Source of the DNA: Fen-178 sp963722575 | Lineage (GTDB): Bacteria; Acidobacteriota; Terriglobia; Bryobacterales; Bryobacteraceae | Length of the DNA stretch: 64,000 nt | Assembly (NCBI GenBank): GCA_963722575.1 | Contig: CAVRNR010000006.1 | Location: forward strand, 496,001-560,000 | Direction of reading: 5' to 3' | Shown here: one piece after another, positions 8,944 through 16,987 of the stretch | Layout of the letters: each line of letters begins with the position of its first letter | Position numbering within the stretch: the stretch's first letter is position 1 | Translations under genes and position numbers: made by a program | Notes under the pieces: generated by a model | Database searches by the model: none | Seen by the model: the letters and a program-made list of their open reading frames with translations, nothing else | Told to the model about the DNA's origin: nothing

Positions 8944-9299
8944 CAGACCCACTCCAGAGCCCCTTTCTTGCAAGCCCAGATGTACCCCACGATCAGGATG
9001 GCCAGGAAGACCGCGACCTCGGCCACTCCAAACCAACCCAAGGTACGGTAGCGGACCGCCCAGGGGAACAGGAAGATGGTTTCCACGTCGAAGATTACAA
9101 AGAGGATGGCAATGATATAAAAGCGCACGGTGTAGCGTCCGCGCGAGTCGGAAGCGGCCTGGATGCCGCATTCGTACGCCTCCAGCTTGGCGCGGAACGG
9201 GGCCGAAGGGCGTATCAGCCTGGCGGCCACAATCAGCACCACGGGAAAGAGAATCGCAATGACCAGAAAGATGAAGATGGGAACATAACCGCTGGGCAT
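8943..9299 (-). CDS. nuoA: NADH-quinone oxidoreductase subunit A
   Basis: This 118-residue protein has the NuoA/ND3 form: three membrane helices and the conserved matrix loop with AKLEAYECGIQAASDSRGRYTVRFYIIA, whose Cys is the hallmark of the family, followed by FVIFDVETIFLFPWAV. I chose ATG 9299 (MPSGYVPIF) because earlier codons add no family-like sequence. NuoA belongs to the membrane arm of complex I. No nuoB or other nuo gene is adjacent. Instead the gene is followed, with a one-base overlap, by a secreted Soli_cterm protein. It may be an isolated copy or a split operon. Confidence 0.93.
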   Translation of the reverse strand: MPSGYVPIFIFLVIAILFPVVLIVAARLIRPSAPFRAKLEAYECGIQAASDSRGRYTVRFYIIAILFVIFDVETIFLFPWAVRYRTLGWFGVAEVAVFLAILIVGYIWACKKGALEWV

Positions 9300-9395
9300 G
9301 CGACCACTATAACATGCGGAGATGCGGCTGCCCAACGGGCCAGGAAGCAGAGCGGGTGCGCGTCATAAAAATGGACAACTCTGGAAAGCCTCCAC

Positions 9396-9432
9396 CAAAA
9401 AGAACGACGCCGTGCGTACCGATACGCACGGC
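9396..9432 (-). terminator. Rho-independent terminator
   Basis: A perfect 10-bp stem (GCCGTGCGTA 9409-9418 with TACGCACGGC 9423-9432, loop of 4) is followed on the minus strand by GTTCTTTTTGG. It lies downstream of the PEP-CTERM fragment and upstream of nuoA, so it should separate their transcripts. Confidence 0.7.
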
Positions 9433-9480
9433 GCCGACACTACTCCTCCATCGTTCAGCCTAAAGCAGCGGCCAGCCCGT

Positions 9481-9954
9481 TCAGCGTGGCCGCTTCGCCA
9501 GCCGCCGGCGGGCGCAGCCCAAACCCATCAGCAGAGCACCGGCCCCGAAAAGAACCATGGTTCCAGGCTCTGGAACCGACGGAACGGAGGGCACCTCCAT
9601 GAAGTTCTGAGCGCTGCACGTGGTAAAGACCATGTAGTTGCTGTTGCCATTGAAAACCGAGTAGTTGGCGTACATCTTGGCCAACCCAATGATGTACTTG
9701 GTCTCGGCGTCGCGCATGCTATACGTGATCGCGCTTGGCAAAGTACCATTGACATCCCAGATGGCCAACTGGATTGGACCTAAGCTCGGCTCGACGCCCA
9801 CCCCGGAACCGGCAGTGCCGTTTTCAAACGTCGCGATATTGGTCAAGGTCCCGGTCGGATTCACGTATTCGTAGTTTTGTGAGTCCTTACCAGCAGGAGT
9901 AGAACCTTGAAGTACGTTCAATGTGACGCCATCCGTGACCTCGTTACCCAACAT
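9481..9954 (-). pseudogene. 5'-truncated PEP-CTERM exported protein
   Basis: The 157 codons end in a classic PEP-CTERM sorting signal: VPEPGTMVLFGAGALLMGLG followed by an Arg-rich tail (CARRRLAKR). The Soli/PEP-type body has no recognisable enzyme motif. The expected N-terminal signal peptide is missing. Upstream in the same frame the sequence still looks coding (YWNRGQ) but meets a TGA 33 nt before the ATG, and the MutS-like gene begins just beyond. The 5' part has probably been lost by a rearrangement. Without a signal peptide the PEP-CTERM tail cannot work as an exosortase substrate. Confidence 0.65.
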
Positions 9955-10036
9955 CTGACCTCGGTTCCAGTAATTGCATTTACATCATCGCGCGGCGCGA
10001 CTTCGGCCTTCATTCCGAGAGACAATGGGGAGACCG

Positions 10037-11881
10037 ATGCCTTCCGATCCGCGCCTCGTTTACTCCCGGCTTTTGGAGGAGCGGCGCGCCGATATCGCGT
10101 TGCGCGAGCGGCGGCACCGGACTCTCGGGTATGGCCGGCTGGCGGCCGTCATCGCCGCGGCGGCGGTGGTCTGGCTGGCACTGGCCGGGCATCTCTCGAT
10201 CGTCTGGATCACCGTCCCGATAGCCGTCTTCGCCGTACTGGTGGTGATTCACGACCGCTTGCTGCGCACGTTGGAGCGGCGGCGGCGCGCGCAACGGTTC
10301 TTTGAAAGAGCGCTGGCGCGACTGGATGGCAAATGGGCCGGGACCGGGGAGCCGGGCGACCGGTACCTGGACCCGGCGCACCCCTACGCGCGAGACTTGG
10401 ACCTGTTTGGGCCGGGATCGCTGTTCGAACTCCTGTCGACGGCGCGGACGCACATCGGCGAGGATACGCTGGCGCGGTGGCTGCTGGCCCCGGCCGCCCC
10501 GGCGACGGTGCGCGCCCGGCAGGAGGCCGTCGACGAGCTGCGCCCGCGCGTGGATTTGCGCGAGGACCTGGCGGTGCTGGCGGAAGAGTCCCGGACGGGC
10601 GTGGACCCGGTATCGCTGGCCGCCTGGGGCGAGGCGCCGGGGTTACTCGAGCGAGGCCGGTTGCACGCCGCGGTGTGGGCGCTCACTGCGCTGGGCGTGA
10701 CGGGGGCCGCGGCAATCATCGCCTACGTGTTGAGCCTCATGGGAGCCGTCCGGATATCGGAGGCGGCCTCCATTGTGCTGCGCGACGTTTTCCTGGTGGT
10801 ACTGGCGGTCAACGGAACGTTCCTCTATCGCGTGCACCAGCGGATCGGGGCCGTGGTGAGGGCAGCGGAAGAGGCCGCCGACGAGCTGAAACTGCTCTCG
10901 GAAGTGCTGGTGCGCCTGGAACGCGAGAGTTTCCACTCGCCGCTGCTGGCCGCGCTCGGCGCCTCGCTCGATACCGAGGGCGCGCCGCCTTCCAAGCGCA
11001 TCGGCCGGCTCAACCGGCTGATGGAGCTGCTGGACTCCCGCGACCACGTGTTGGTCCGGCTGGCGGAACCGTTTGTAATGTGGACCACGCACCTGGCCTT
11101 CGCCGTGGAGGCGTGGCGGCGGCACTCCGGGCCGGTGGTCCGCCGATGGCTCACCGCCACCGGCGAGATGGAAGCGCTGTGCTCGCTGGCGAGCCATGCC
11201 TTTGAACACCCCGACGACCCGTTTCCGAAGTTTGTGGGAGACGAGGCGTTGCTGGAAGCGGAAGCGATCGGCCATCCGCTCATCGAGCGAAGCCGCGTGG
11301 TGCGCAACGATGTGCGGGTCGGCGGGTCCGGGCCGCGGGTGCTGTTGGTGAGCGGCTCGAACATGTCGGGCAAGAGCACGCTGCTGCGAACGTTGGGAGT
11401 GAATGCGGTGCTGGCCCAGGCGGGCGCCCCGGTGCGGGCCAGGCGGCTGCGGATGTCGCCGCTGGCGGTGGGCGCATCCATCCGGGTGACGGATTCGTTG
11501 CAAGGCGGCGTGTCGGGGTTCTACGCGGAGATTCTGCGGCTGCGGCAGATTCTGGATGCCACCGCGCAGCCGGGCCCAAAGGGCGCCCCGGTCCTGTTCC
11601 TGATCGACGAGTTGCTGCACGGCACCAACTCGCACGACCGGCGCATTGGCGCGGAGGCGGTGGTGCGCGGGCTGGTGGAGCGCGGCGCCATCGGGCTGGT
11701 CACCACCCACGACCTGGCGCTGGCGGATATCGCCGGCGCGCTCGGCGAGCGGGCCGCCAACGTGCATTTCGAAGACCACATCGAAGACGGCCGGATGGTG
11801 TTCGACTACGTCATGCGGCCGGGGGTGGTGCGGAAGAGCAACGCCATCGAGTTGATGCGTTCGGTGGGGCTGGAGATTTGA
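10037..11881 (+). CDS. Membrane-anchored MutS-like ATPase
   Basis: This 614-residue protein starts at ATG 10037 with GGGGAG just upstream. Two membrane helices near residues 30-75 (GRLAAVIAAAAVVWLALAG, ITVPIAVFAVLVVI) and two more near 205-265 bracket a core-like region. The C-terminal third is a MutS ATPase domain: Walker A GSNMSGKST, then SLQGGVSGFYAEI, Walker B LFLIDELLHGTNS and the His switch VTTHDLAL. The mismatch-recognition and connector domains of MutS are absent, so this is a family of MutS-related membrane ATPases of unknown role and probably not canonical mismatch repair. A 23-bp repeat is inserted in frame just before the Walker B strand (QPGPKGAP). It overlaps queG by 4 nt. Confidence 0.85.
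   Translation: MPSDPRLVYSRLLEERRADIALRERRHRTLGYGRLAAVIAAAAVVWLALAGHLSIVWITVPIAVFAVLVVIHDRLLRTLERRRRAQRFFERALARLDGKWAGTGEPGDRYLDPAHPYARDLDLFGPGSLFELLSTARTHIGEDTLARWLLAPAAPATVRARQEAVDELRPRVDLREDLAVLAEESRTGVDPVSLAAWGEAPGLLERGRLHAAVWALTALGVTGAAAIIAYVLSLMGAVRISEAASIVLRDVFLVVLAVNGTFLYRVHQRIGAVVRAAEEAADELKLLSEVLVRLERESFHSPLLAALGASLDTEGAPPSKRIGRLNRLMELLDSRDHVLVRLAEPFVMWTTHLAFAVEAWRRHSGPVVRRWLTATGEMEALCSLASHAFEHPDDPFPKFVGDEALLEAEAIGHPLIERSRVVRNDVRVGGSGPRVLLVSGSNMSGKSTLLRTLGVNAVLAQAGAPVRARRLRMSPLAVGASIRVTDSLQGGVSGFYAEILRLRQILDATAQPGPKGAPVLFLIDELLHGTNSHDRRIGAEAVVRGLVERGAIGLVTTHDLALADIAGALGERAANVHFEDHIEDGRMVFDYVMRPGVVRKSNAIELMRSVGLEI
11569..11591 (+). repeat. 23-bp GC-rich repeat, coding copy 1 (MutS-like gene)
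   Basis: It reads GCCGGGCCCAAAGGGCGCCC plus CGG and differs by one base from the queG copy at 11949-11971. It encodes PGPKGAP between the helix LRQILDATAQ and the Walker B strand VLFLIDE, a place where a short surface loop is expected. Confidence 0.75.
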
Positions 11882-12936
11882 CGGCCGGGACTATCCGCGA
11901 GCTGGCGCGCGCATGCGGTTTCGAGCTGGCCGGGGTGGCCGCCGCCGAGCCGGGCCCAGAGGGCGCCCCGGAGCGCGCCTGGTACCGTGAGTGGGCGGCC
12001 TCGGATTTCGCCGGCGAGATGCGGTACCTGACCGGCCCCGGCGCCGCGGCGCGCGGCGATCCGCGCCATCTGCTGGCCTCGGCGCGGTCGGTGGTTTGCG
12101 TGGGCAAGCTCTATAACACGCCCTGGCCTTACTCCACGCAGTTCGATGCCGGCGAGCGGGGATGGATCTCGCGCTACGCCTGGGGGGAGGACTACCACGG
12201 CGTGGTGCGCCGGGGCCTCGCGCGGCTGGACGCCATGCTGCGGGAACGCGCGCGCGCGGATTACGAATCGAAGATCGCGGTGGATACGGCGCCGCTGCTC
12301 GAGCGCTCCTATGCGCGCATGGCGGGGCTGGGCTGGATCGGGAAGAACACCTGCCTCATCAACCAGGGGGCCGGCTCGTGGTTCTTCCTGGGAGAGCTGC
12401 TGGTCTCGCTGGCGATTGAAGCGGACGCCGCGGACGCCCCGCCACCCGGCCGGTGCGGCACCTGCACGCGCTGCATCGACGCCTGCCCCACCGCGGCCAT
12501 TGTGCCGGCCGGCCCGGGGTTCACGGTGGATTCCCGGCGGTGCATTTCGTACTTGACCGTCGAGCTGCGCGGCGCCATGGCCGTGGAGCACCGGGCCGCG
12601 GCGGGCAGGCTCGTTTTCGGATGCGACATCTGCCAGGACGTTTGCCCGTGGAACCGGCACGCCGCGGTGAACGGCGACCCGGCCTTTGCGCCGCGGGCCT
12701 TCGCACCGCCGCTCGAAAAACTGGCCGCGCTAACCGGGGACGAGTTCCGCGCGCTGTTTCGAGGCACGCCCGTCACGCGCGCCCGGTACGCCGGCTTCTT
12801 GCGGAACGTCGCCGTCGCCATGGGCAACCGGAAGCTGGAGAAGTTCCGCGCGCCGCTGGAGAAACTGGCCGCCTTCGAGGACCCGGTGGTGGCGGAACAT
12901 GCGCGCTGGGGGCTGGCGCAATTAGGATCCAGGTAA
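11878..12936 (+). CDS. queG: Epoxyqueuosine reductase
   Basis: This 352-residue protein starts at TTG 11878, overlapping the stop of the MutS-like gene (TTGA). QueG reduces epoxyqueuosine to queuosine in tRNA using cobalamin and two [4Fe-4S] clusters. The ferredoxin-like cysteine sets are visible: CGTCTRCIDACPTAAI and CDICQDVCPWN. Family blocks include YARMAGLGWIGKNTCLI and GSWFFLGELL, and the length fits. An extra loop PGPEGAP at residues 25-31 is encoded by a 23-bp repeat and is not expected at this place in the family. It is probably transcribed with the upstream gene. Confidence 0.93.
   Translation: MTAGTIRELARACGFELAGVAAAEPGPEGAPERAWYREWAASDFAGEMRYLTGPGAAARGDPRHLLASARSVVCVGKLYNTPWPYSTQFDAGERGWISRYAWGEDYHGVVRRGLARLDAMLRERARADYESKIAVDTAPLLERSYARMAGLGWIGKNTCLINQGAGSWFFLGELLVSLAIEADAADAPPPGRCGTCTRCIDACPTAAIVPAGPGFTVDSRRCISYLTVELRGAMAVEHRAAAGRLVFGCDICQDVCPWNRHAAVNGDPAFAPRAFAPPLEKLAALTGDEFRALFRGTPVTRARYAGFLRNVAVAMGNRKLEKFRAPLEKLAAFEDPVVAEHARWGLAQLGSR
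11949..11971 (+). repeat. 23-bp GC-rich repeat, coding copy 2 (queG)
   Basis: It reads GCCGGGCCCAGAGGGCGCCC plus CGG. The reverse complement is found exactly (23 of 23) inside galK at 34856-34878. It contains the small palindromes GGGCCC and GGGCGCCC. Here it encodes PGPEGAP near the queG N-terminus without disturbing the frame. Confidence 0.85.
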
Positions 12937-12946
12937 CGCCGGCGAT

Positions 12947-12994
12947 CTTGTCGCCGGTGGATTTGGCCGGACTGGGAAGAACACCGGCGACAAG
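12947..12994. repeat. 13-bp inverted repeat downstream of queG
   Basis: CTTGTCGCCGGTG (12947-12959) is the exact reverse complement of CACCGGCGACAAG (12982-12994), with 22 nt between them. There is no T-tract, so it may be a repeat-derived hairpin rather than a terminator. A copy of the 23-bp repeat family follows directly. Confidence 0.6.
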
Positions 12995-13015
12995 GGGGCG
13001 CCCCCTGGGCCCGGC
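12995..13015 (-). repeat. 23-bp repeat family, intergenic copy
   Basis: GGGGCGCCCCCTGGGCCCGG plus C matches 20 of 21 positions of the galK-orientation copy. It lies between queG and the TPR gene, next to the 13-bp inverted repeat, and shows that the family is not confined to coding DNA. Confidence 0.65.
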
Positions 13016-13055
13016 GCTACCAGGATCGGCGGCGGTACGGGTTACGATAAATGGT

Positions 13056-14225
13056 GTGAGACTCCTTCTGCTGGCCGCCATCGCGCTGGCGCCGCGGCTC
13101 TTGGCGCAGGATCCCGTGGTGGCGGAGGGGTTCGACCACTTCTACAACCTGGAATACGACCAGGCCATCGCGGATTTCGAACAGGCCATCGCGCGGAATC
13201 CCAACTCGCCCGACCTGCATAATCACCTGGCGCAGACCCTCGTGTTTCGCGAAATGTATCGCGACGGCGCGCTCGAAAGCGAGCTGGTCTCGGGCACCAA
13301 TTCCTTTCTGCGGCGGCCCAAGCTGAACCCGGCGCCGGAGACCGAGAAGCGGTTTCTGGATGAGATCGGCAGAGCCATGGCGCTTTCCGAGGCGCGCCTC
13401 GCGAAAAACCCCAACGACACCGGCGCCCTGTACGCGCTAGGCATCTCCTACGGGCTGCGCTCGGATTATTACTGGGTGGTGAAGAAGGCGTGGCACGATT
13501 CGCTGAAGGACGCCACCGCCGCGCGGCGCCTGCACACCCGCCTCAGCGAACTGGAACCGAATAACGTGGACGCGCGGCTGGTCGAGGGCCTGGACGACTA
13601 CATCGTGGGCAGCCTGCCATGGGGATGGCGCATGCTGGGGTTCCTGGTGGGGATCCACGGCGATCGGGCGAAGGGCATTCGCACCGTCCAGGATGTCGCC
13701 AGGAACGGGAAACTCGACCGCATCGACGCCGAGATCTTTCTATGCGCGCTCGACCGGAGGGAGAACCAGCCGCGCCAGGCGATTCCGCTGATCGAAGACC
13801 TCATCGGGAGATTTCCGCGAAATTTCCTGTTGCGGCTGGAGCTATCGCAGATGTACAGCGTGGCGGGCGACAAGGCGCACGCGCTGGAGGCCGCGGAAGA
13901 AGTGGCCCAGTTGAAGACCCGCCACGCCCCCGGCTACGACCGCGTGCCGTGGGAGAAGATCTACTTCCAGGAGGGCACCATCGAGTTCTGGTATCGCGAC
14001 CTGGACCACGCTCTGGAGAACATGAAGAAAGTGGCCGGCGCGTCGGCAGAGCTGGACCTCAACACGGGCGCGTCCGCGTACCTGCGAATGGGGCAGATCT
14101 ACGACATGACCCGCCGCCGCGGCGAGGCTCTGGAGGCATACAGGAAAGCCATTGCATACGCCCCCCAGGCGGAAGCCGCCCAGGAGGCCAGGAGGTACCT
14201 CTCGACCCCGTACCGCCGGATGTAG
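13056..14225 (+). CDS. Secreted tetratricopeptide-repeat protein
   Basis: This 389-residue protein starts at GTG 13056. Residues 1-15 form a signal peptide (MRLLLLAAIALAPRLLA) cut before QDP. The mature protein is helical with TPR-like repeats: YNLEYDQAIADFEQAIARNPN, ALYALGISYGLRS and RGEALEAYRKAIAYAPQAEAA. The family acts as a protein-interaction scaffold in the periplasm or at the outer membrane; the partner is unknown. A repeat-rich spacer separates it from queG. An ATG 4 nt upstream is in another frame and stops at once, so GTG is the only plausible start. Confidence 0.85.
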   Translation: MRLLLLAAIALAPRLLAQDPVVAEGFDHFYNLEYDQAIADFEQAIARNPNSPDLHNHLAQTLVFREMYRDGALESELVSGTNSFLRRPKLNPAPETEKRFLDEIGRAMALSEARLAKNPNDTGALYALGISYGLRSDYYWVVKKAWHDSLKDATAARRLHTRLSELEPNNVDARLVEGLDDYIVGSLPWGWRMLGFLVGIHGDRAKGIRTVQDVARNGKLDRIDAEIFLCALDRRENQPRQAIPLIEDLIGRFPRNFLLRLELSQMYSVAGDKAHALEAAEEVAQLKTRHAPGYDRVPWEKIYFQEGTIEFWYRDLDHALENMKKVAGASAELDLNTGASAYLRMGQIYDMTRRRGEALEAYRKAIAYAPQAEAAQEARRYLSTPYRRM

Positions 14226-14247
14226 CGGCGCGGCGCCGTCAACGCGA

Positions 14248-14592
14248 TCAATCCGGGTCGACGGTCAGCTTGACGGGCTGCTCGATGTACTTGGCATCCT
14301 TGCCCGTGGTCAGGATCATGAGCGCCAGACGGCCGGGCGCGACTTTGGCGGGGATCTTGAACTTGATGGAGGTGTCCGTCTCTTCCGTAACTTCCACGAG
14401 GGTATCGATCTTTTCGTCGGTGAGGTACACCTTGGACACCAGGGCCTTCTGCAGGTTCTCACCCGTGACAGTGATCACATCCCCTCTCTTCCCGTTCGGG
14501 GGATCGACAGAGATCATCCGAGGCATCGCCTGTTGGGCGTAGGCTGCGAAGCTCGCGGCCACGAGTAGCGAAACTGCAAAAGAGAGTCTCAT
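14248..14592 (-). CDS. Small exported IPT/TIG-domain protein
   Basis: This 114-residue protein has a signal peptide (residues 1-19, MRLSFAVSLLVAASFAAYA) and one IPT/TIG domain: ISVDPPNGKRGDVITVTGEN, then DTSIKFKIPAKVAPG and LALMILTTG. IPT/TIG folds are Ig-like and usually mediate binding. No enzyme motif is present. It is transcribed away from the pilin gene, from a promoter in the 638-bp spacer 14593-15230. Confidence 0.8.
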   Translation of the reverse strand: MRLSFAVSLLVAASFAAYAQQAMPRMISVDPPNGKRGDVITVTGENLQKALVSKVYLTDEKIDTLVEVTEETDTSIKFKIPAKVAPGRLALMILTTGKDAKYIEQPVKLTVDPD

Positions 14593-15230
14593 CTAAATAT
14601 CCAGTCCTCTGAAATCAATGCTATGTCCATTGAGCCCGGAATTCAAGCGGGTGGGGCATGCTTTAGCTTGCCATTTTGTTTCCCCCGGCCAGCGCCACTC
14701 TGTCTGGCGCACGCCTGCGCCGGAAACCAGCCATTTCCCGCTTCGCGCTCCCATCGGGCACCCCCCGCTTCCATTTCGGCCGCCGGCCTGAGATAATGTC
14801 TTCCAGGAGCGCGTTTGCGATGCCGACGCCGGTCCACCTATTTTGATCCAACATTATCAAAATAGGGAGTCCGACTCGATCATTACGCGCTGGTGTGCAA
14901 GCTCCTGGTCCGCTACGGACGGAGGAGAAGCCTGAAGGCGCTCGGCGGACACCCGCCCCGTTTACAAACGTGGGTCAATAACGGGGGCTGGCACGGCCCA
15001 GCGGCGCGCTCCAAGAACCACCCGCAACAGGCCAGCGTCACACCCGAATGTACTGTCAGTGGATCGTATTGAATTACTAACCAGCGTTAGTATGCGCTAT
15101 CGGAGGAGTACTCCAGACGGTTAGCGTTTCCCTGCTACCTAATGGCAAATTACGGTCAATCTAGTACTTCCTTCTCCGATAGCACTTGCAGAATGCCGCG
15201 CCACGGGGTGTAATAGGCCAGGAGGCCGAA
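14593..15230. other. Non-coding spacer with several inverted repeats
   Basis: No convincing gene was found. It holds a dispersed repeat at 14651-14672, an AT-rich hairpin (CTATTTTGAT 14838-14847 with ATCAAAATAG 14856-14865) and a distant inverted repeat (GCTATCGGAG 15096-15105 with CTCCGATAGC 15174-15183) just before the pilin gene. A 65-codon minus-strand frame (14663-14860) starts inside the AT-rich hairpin but has no recognisable features. Confidence 0.5.
14651..14672 (+). repeat. Dispersed 22-bp repeat GTRGGGCATGC..., copy 1
   Basis: GTGGGGCATGCTTTAGCTTG plus CC matches 49193-49214 at 20 of 22 positions. The core GGCATGCT...AGCTTGCC is quasi-palindromic. Confidence 0.6.
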
Positions 15231-15422
15231 ATGGCGCAGCAACTGCGTGACTTCTGGCTGGAAGAGGAAGGGCAAGACCTGGTCGAGTATGCCGTCATTC
15301 TCACGTTCATTGCACTTTCGTGCCTCGCGTTTGTTTTCAGCGGCGCAGTCTACGTGAACGGCATCTGGATCAAAGGGGGTAGCGACCTGGTCTCCGCCAA
15401 CTCAACAGCCGGCGGCAGTTGA
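15231..15422 (+). CDS. Flp/Fap-type pilin subunit
   Basis: This 63-residue protein starts at ATG 15231, preceded by GGAGG (15221-15225). It shows the Flp pattern: a short polar N-terminus, EEEGQDLVEYAVILTFIALS with the conserved Glu-Tyr, then one hydrophobic helix and a short Ser/Gly-rich tail. In Tad systems such prepilins are cut after the Gly in GQDLVEY by TadV/CpaA and assembled into Flp pili. No tad assembly genes are in the window, so it relies on machinery elsewhere. A more upstream in-frame TTG (15186) is less likely. Confidence 0.85.
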   Translation: MAQQLRDFWLEEEGQDLVEYAVILTFIALSCLAFVFSGAVYVNGIWIKGGSDLVSANSTAGGS

Positions 15423-15508
15423 CGGCGAAACATCCCTTCCACGAATCCTCCCTTCCACACTTGGCCGCGCTTCAGAGCAGGGGTAAAATAGAGGCGCATA
15501 CCTGAAAC

Positions 15509-16987
15509 ATGAAGACCCTTGCTGTGATTCTCCTGCCCATGCTGTGCGCGGCCGCGGACGTGCCGGCGGGGATTGATGCGCTGCTGGATGCGGCGCGCGC
15601 GGCGCCGGCGGAGTTTGCCGCCGATGCCATGATCCGGATCGCCGGTCTCAACCAACTGGAGAAGGCTCGCAGAATCGAACTGCTCGAGCAGGCTTTCCAG
15701 AGGGCCTCCGGCGCCCAGCAACCCTACAAACGCCACGCCACGTTCGTGCGCGCCGACACCCCATCCGGTTTTTTGAACCGCGCCTACGGGCTGAACCTGG
15801 ATGCCATGTCGCTTCGCTTGCGGGCCATCGACGCGCTGCTTCCACTGGATGCCCAAAAGGCCAGGGATCTGTTCCTCCAGACGCCGCCTCCCAAGACTCC
15901 GCCGCTGAAGTGCGACGACTTTCTGATCTATGACGTGGGGAGGTTCTACGACACGCTCGGAAGCATTGCGCGCCTGTCGTTCACGGCCCAGGAAGTTCAG
16001 GCAGGCGAGCCATTCCGGCTGCTCGAACGGTCGGCCGGCGCGATCGCATCCCCCGTGCAGGTGGCGCCGGTGGCGCGGATGCTGGCGGCGGCCAGCGTGA
16101 AGGACGCCGATTTCCGGGCGCTGGTGACATCGTTCGCGGAAGCACTGGGCAAGATTTCGGGCGACGACCGGTCGTTTGCCTATTCGATGCCGGCGGGCCG
16201 GCAGATCCTGGCACTGGTCGAGGAGTCGAAGCGCCGCCAGTTATCGCCGCTGCCGCTGCTCGAGGCCTACCGCCTGTACCTGGTCGACAACCTCTCGGCG
16301 GCGCGGTGCGCCGACGATGGTCCGATGACGGGCAACGCATCCTCTTTCGGCCTGGCCGGCGGGCAGGCTGTCGATCAGGAGGCCCAGGACGCCGTTGCGT
16401 TCTTCAATCAACGTCTCCGCGTGGCGCCACTACAACCGATTCAGGAGGAAGAATCGACGCCCGCCCGGCTGGAAGGCGTGGCTACCGGCTTGCGCATGTG
16501 CGAGGACGCCGAATGCCGCGCCATCGCGGAACAGTGCCGGGGGCTGGCCTTCGGCGAAAACGGCTCGCCATACACGCCCGCCCAGAAGAACGCGCCGGCC
16601 TGGCGCGCGAAGGTTCGGGACCTTCTCGCGGCCTTGTCCCGATGGCAGGAGAGCGCCCCCGGAGCGCACCCCACCGCCGCCGAGCACTTCCGCGCGAAAT
16701 CGGCGGCGTACAGCGACCTGTTGAACCTGGTTTTCAACGGCCCGGATCGCGACGTGGTGGGGCGCGCCATGCTCGATTTCCTGAAACAGAACCGGTTTCA
16801 ACGGGAGAACCGCCTGGAGTGGTTTCTGCCGGTCAGCGCGCTCATCGGGCGAGTGGCCTTGGACCCGGTGGGGATGGGACGCGTGGCGGAGGAACTGCTC
16901 AAGGTGGATGACCCGACGATCGCGCTTTACGCCAACCTGGAAAGGGTGGCGCCGCGCACACCCGACCGCATCTTGCCGCTGCTATAG
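15509..16987 (+). CDS. Exported protein of unknown function
   Basis: This 492-residue protein starts at ATG 15509. It has a signal peptide (MKTLAVILLPMLCAAADVPA, cut near residue 16) and is otherwise largely helical, with no enzyme motif I recognise. The region PPPKTPPLKCDDFLIYDVGRFYDT and four Cys near residues 266-345 stand out. It may be a helical-repeat structural protein of Acidobacteriota. Its 3' end overlaps the convergent ABC permease gene by 6 bp. Confidence 0.75.
   Translation: MKTLAVILLPMLCAAADVPAGIDALLDAARAAPAEFAADAMIRIAGLNQLEKARRIELLEQAFQRASGAQQPYKRHATFVRADTPSGFLNRAYGLNLDAMSLRLRAIDALLPLDAQKARDLFLQTPPPKTPPLKCDDFLIYDVGRFYDTLGSIARLSFTAQEVQAGEPFRLLERSAGAIASPVQVAPVARMLAAASVKDADFRALVTSFAEALGKISGDDRSFAYSMPAGRQILALVEESKRRQLSPLPLLEAYRLYLVDNLSAARCADDGPMTGNASSFGLAGGQAVDQEAQDAVAFFNQRLRVAPLQPIQEEESTPARLEGVATGLRMCEDAECRAIAEQCRGLAFGENGSPYTPAQKNAPAWRAKVRDLLAALSRWQESAPGAHPTAAEHFRAKSAAYSDLLNLVFNGPDRDVVGRAMLDFLKQNRFQRENRLEWFLPVSALIGRVALDPVGMGRVAEELLKVDDPTIALYANLERVAPRTPDRILPLL

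Noticed and set aside
14663..14860. 65-codon minus-strand frame in the spacer before the pilin gene
   Set aside because: It has no recognisable features or ribosome site and begins inside an inverted repeat. It is mentioned only as part of the spacer.
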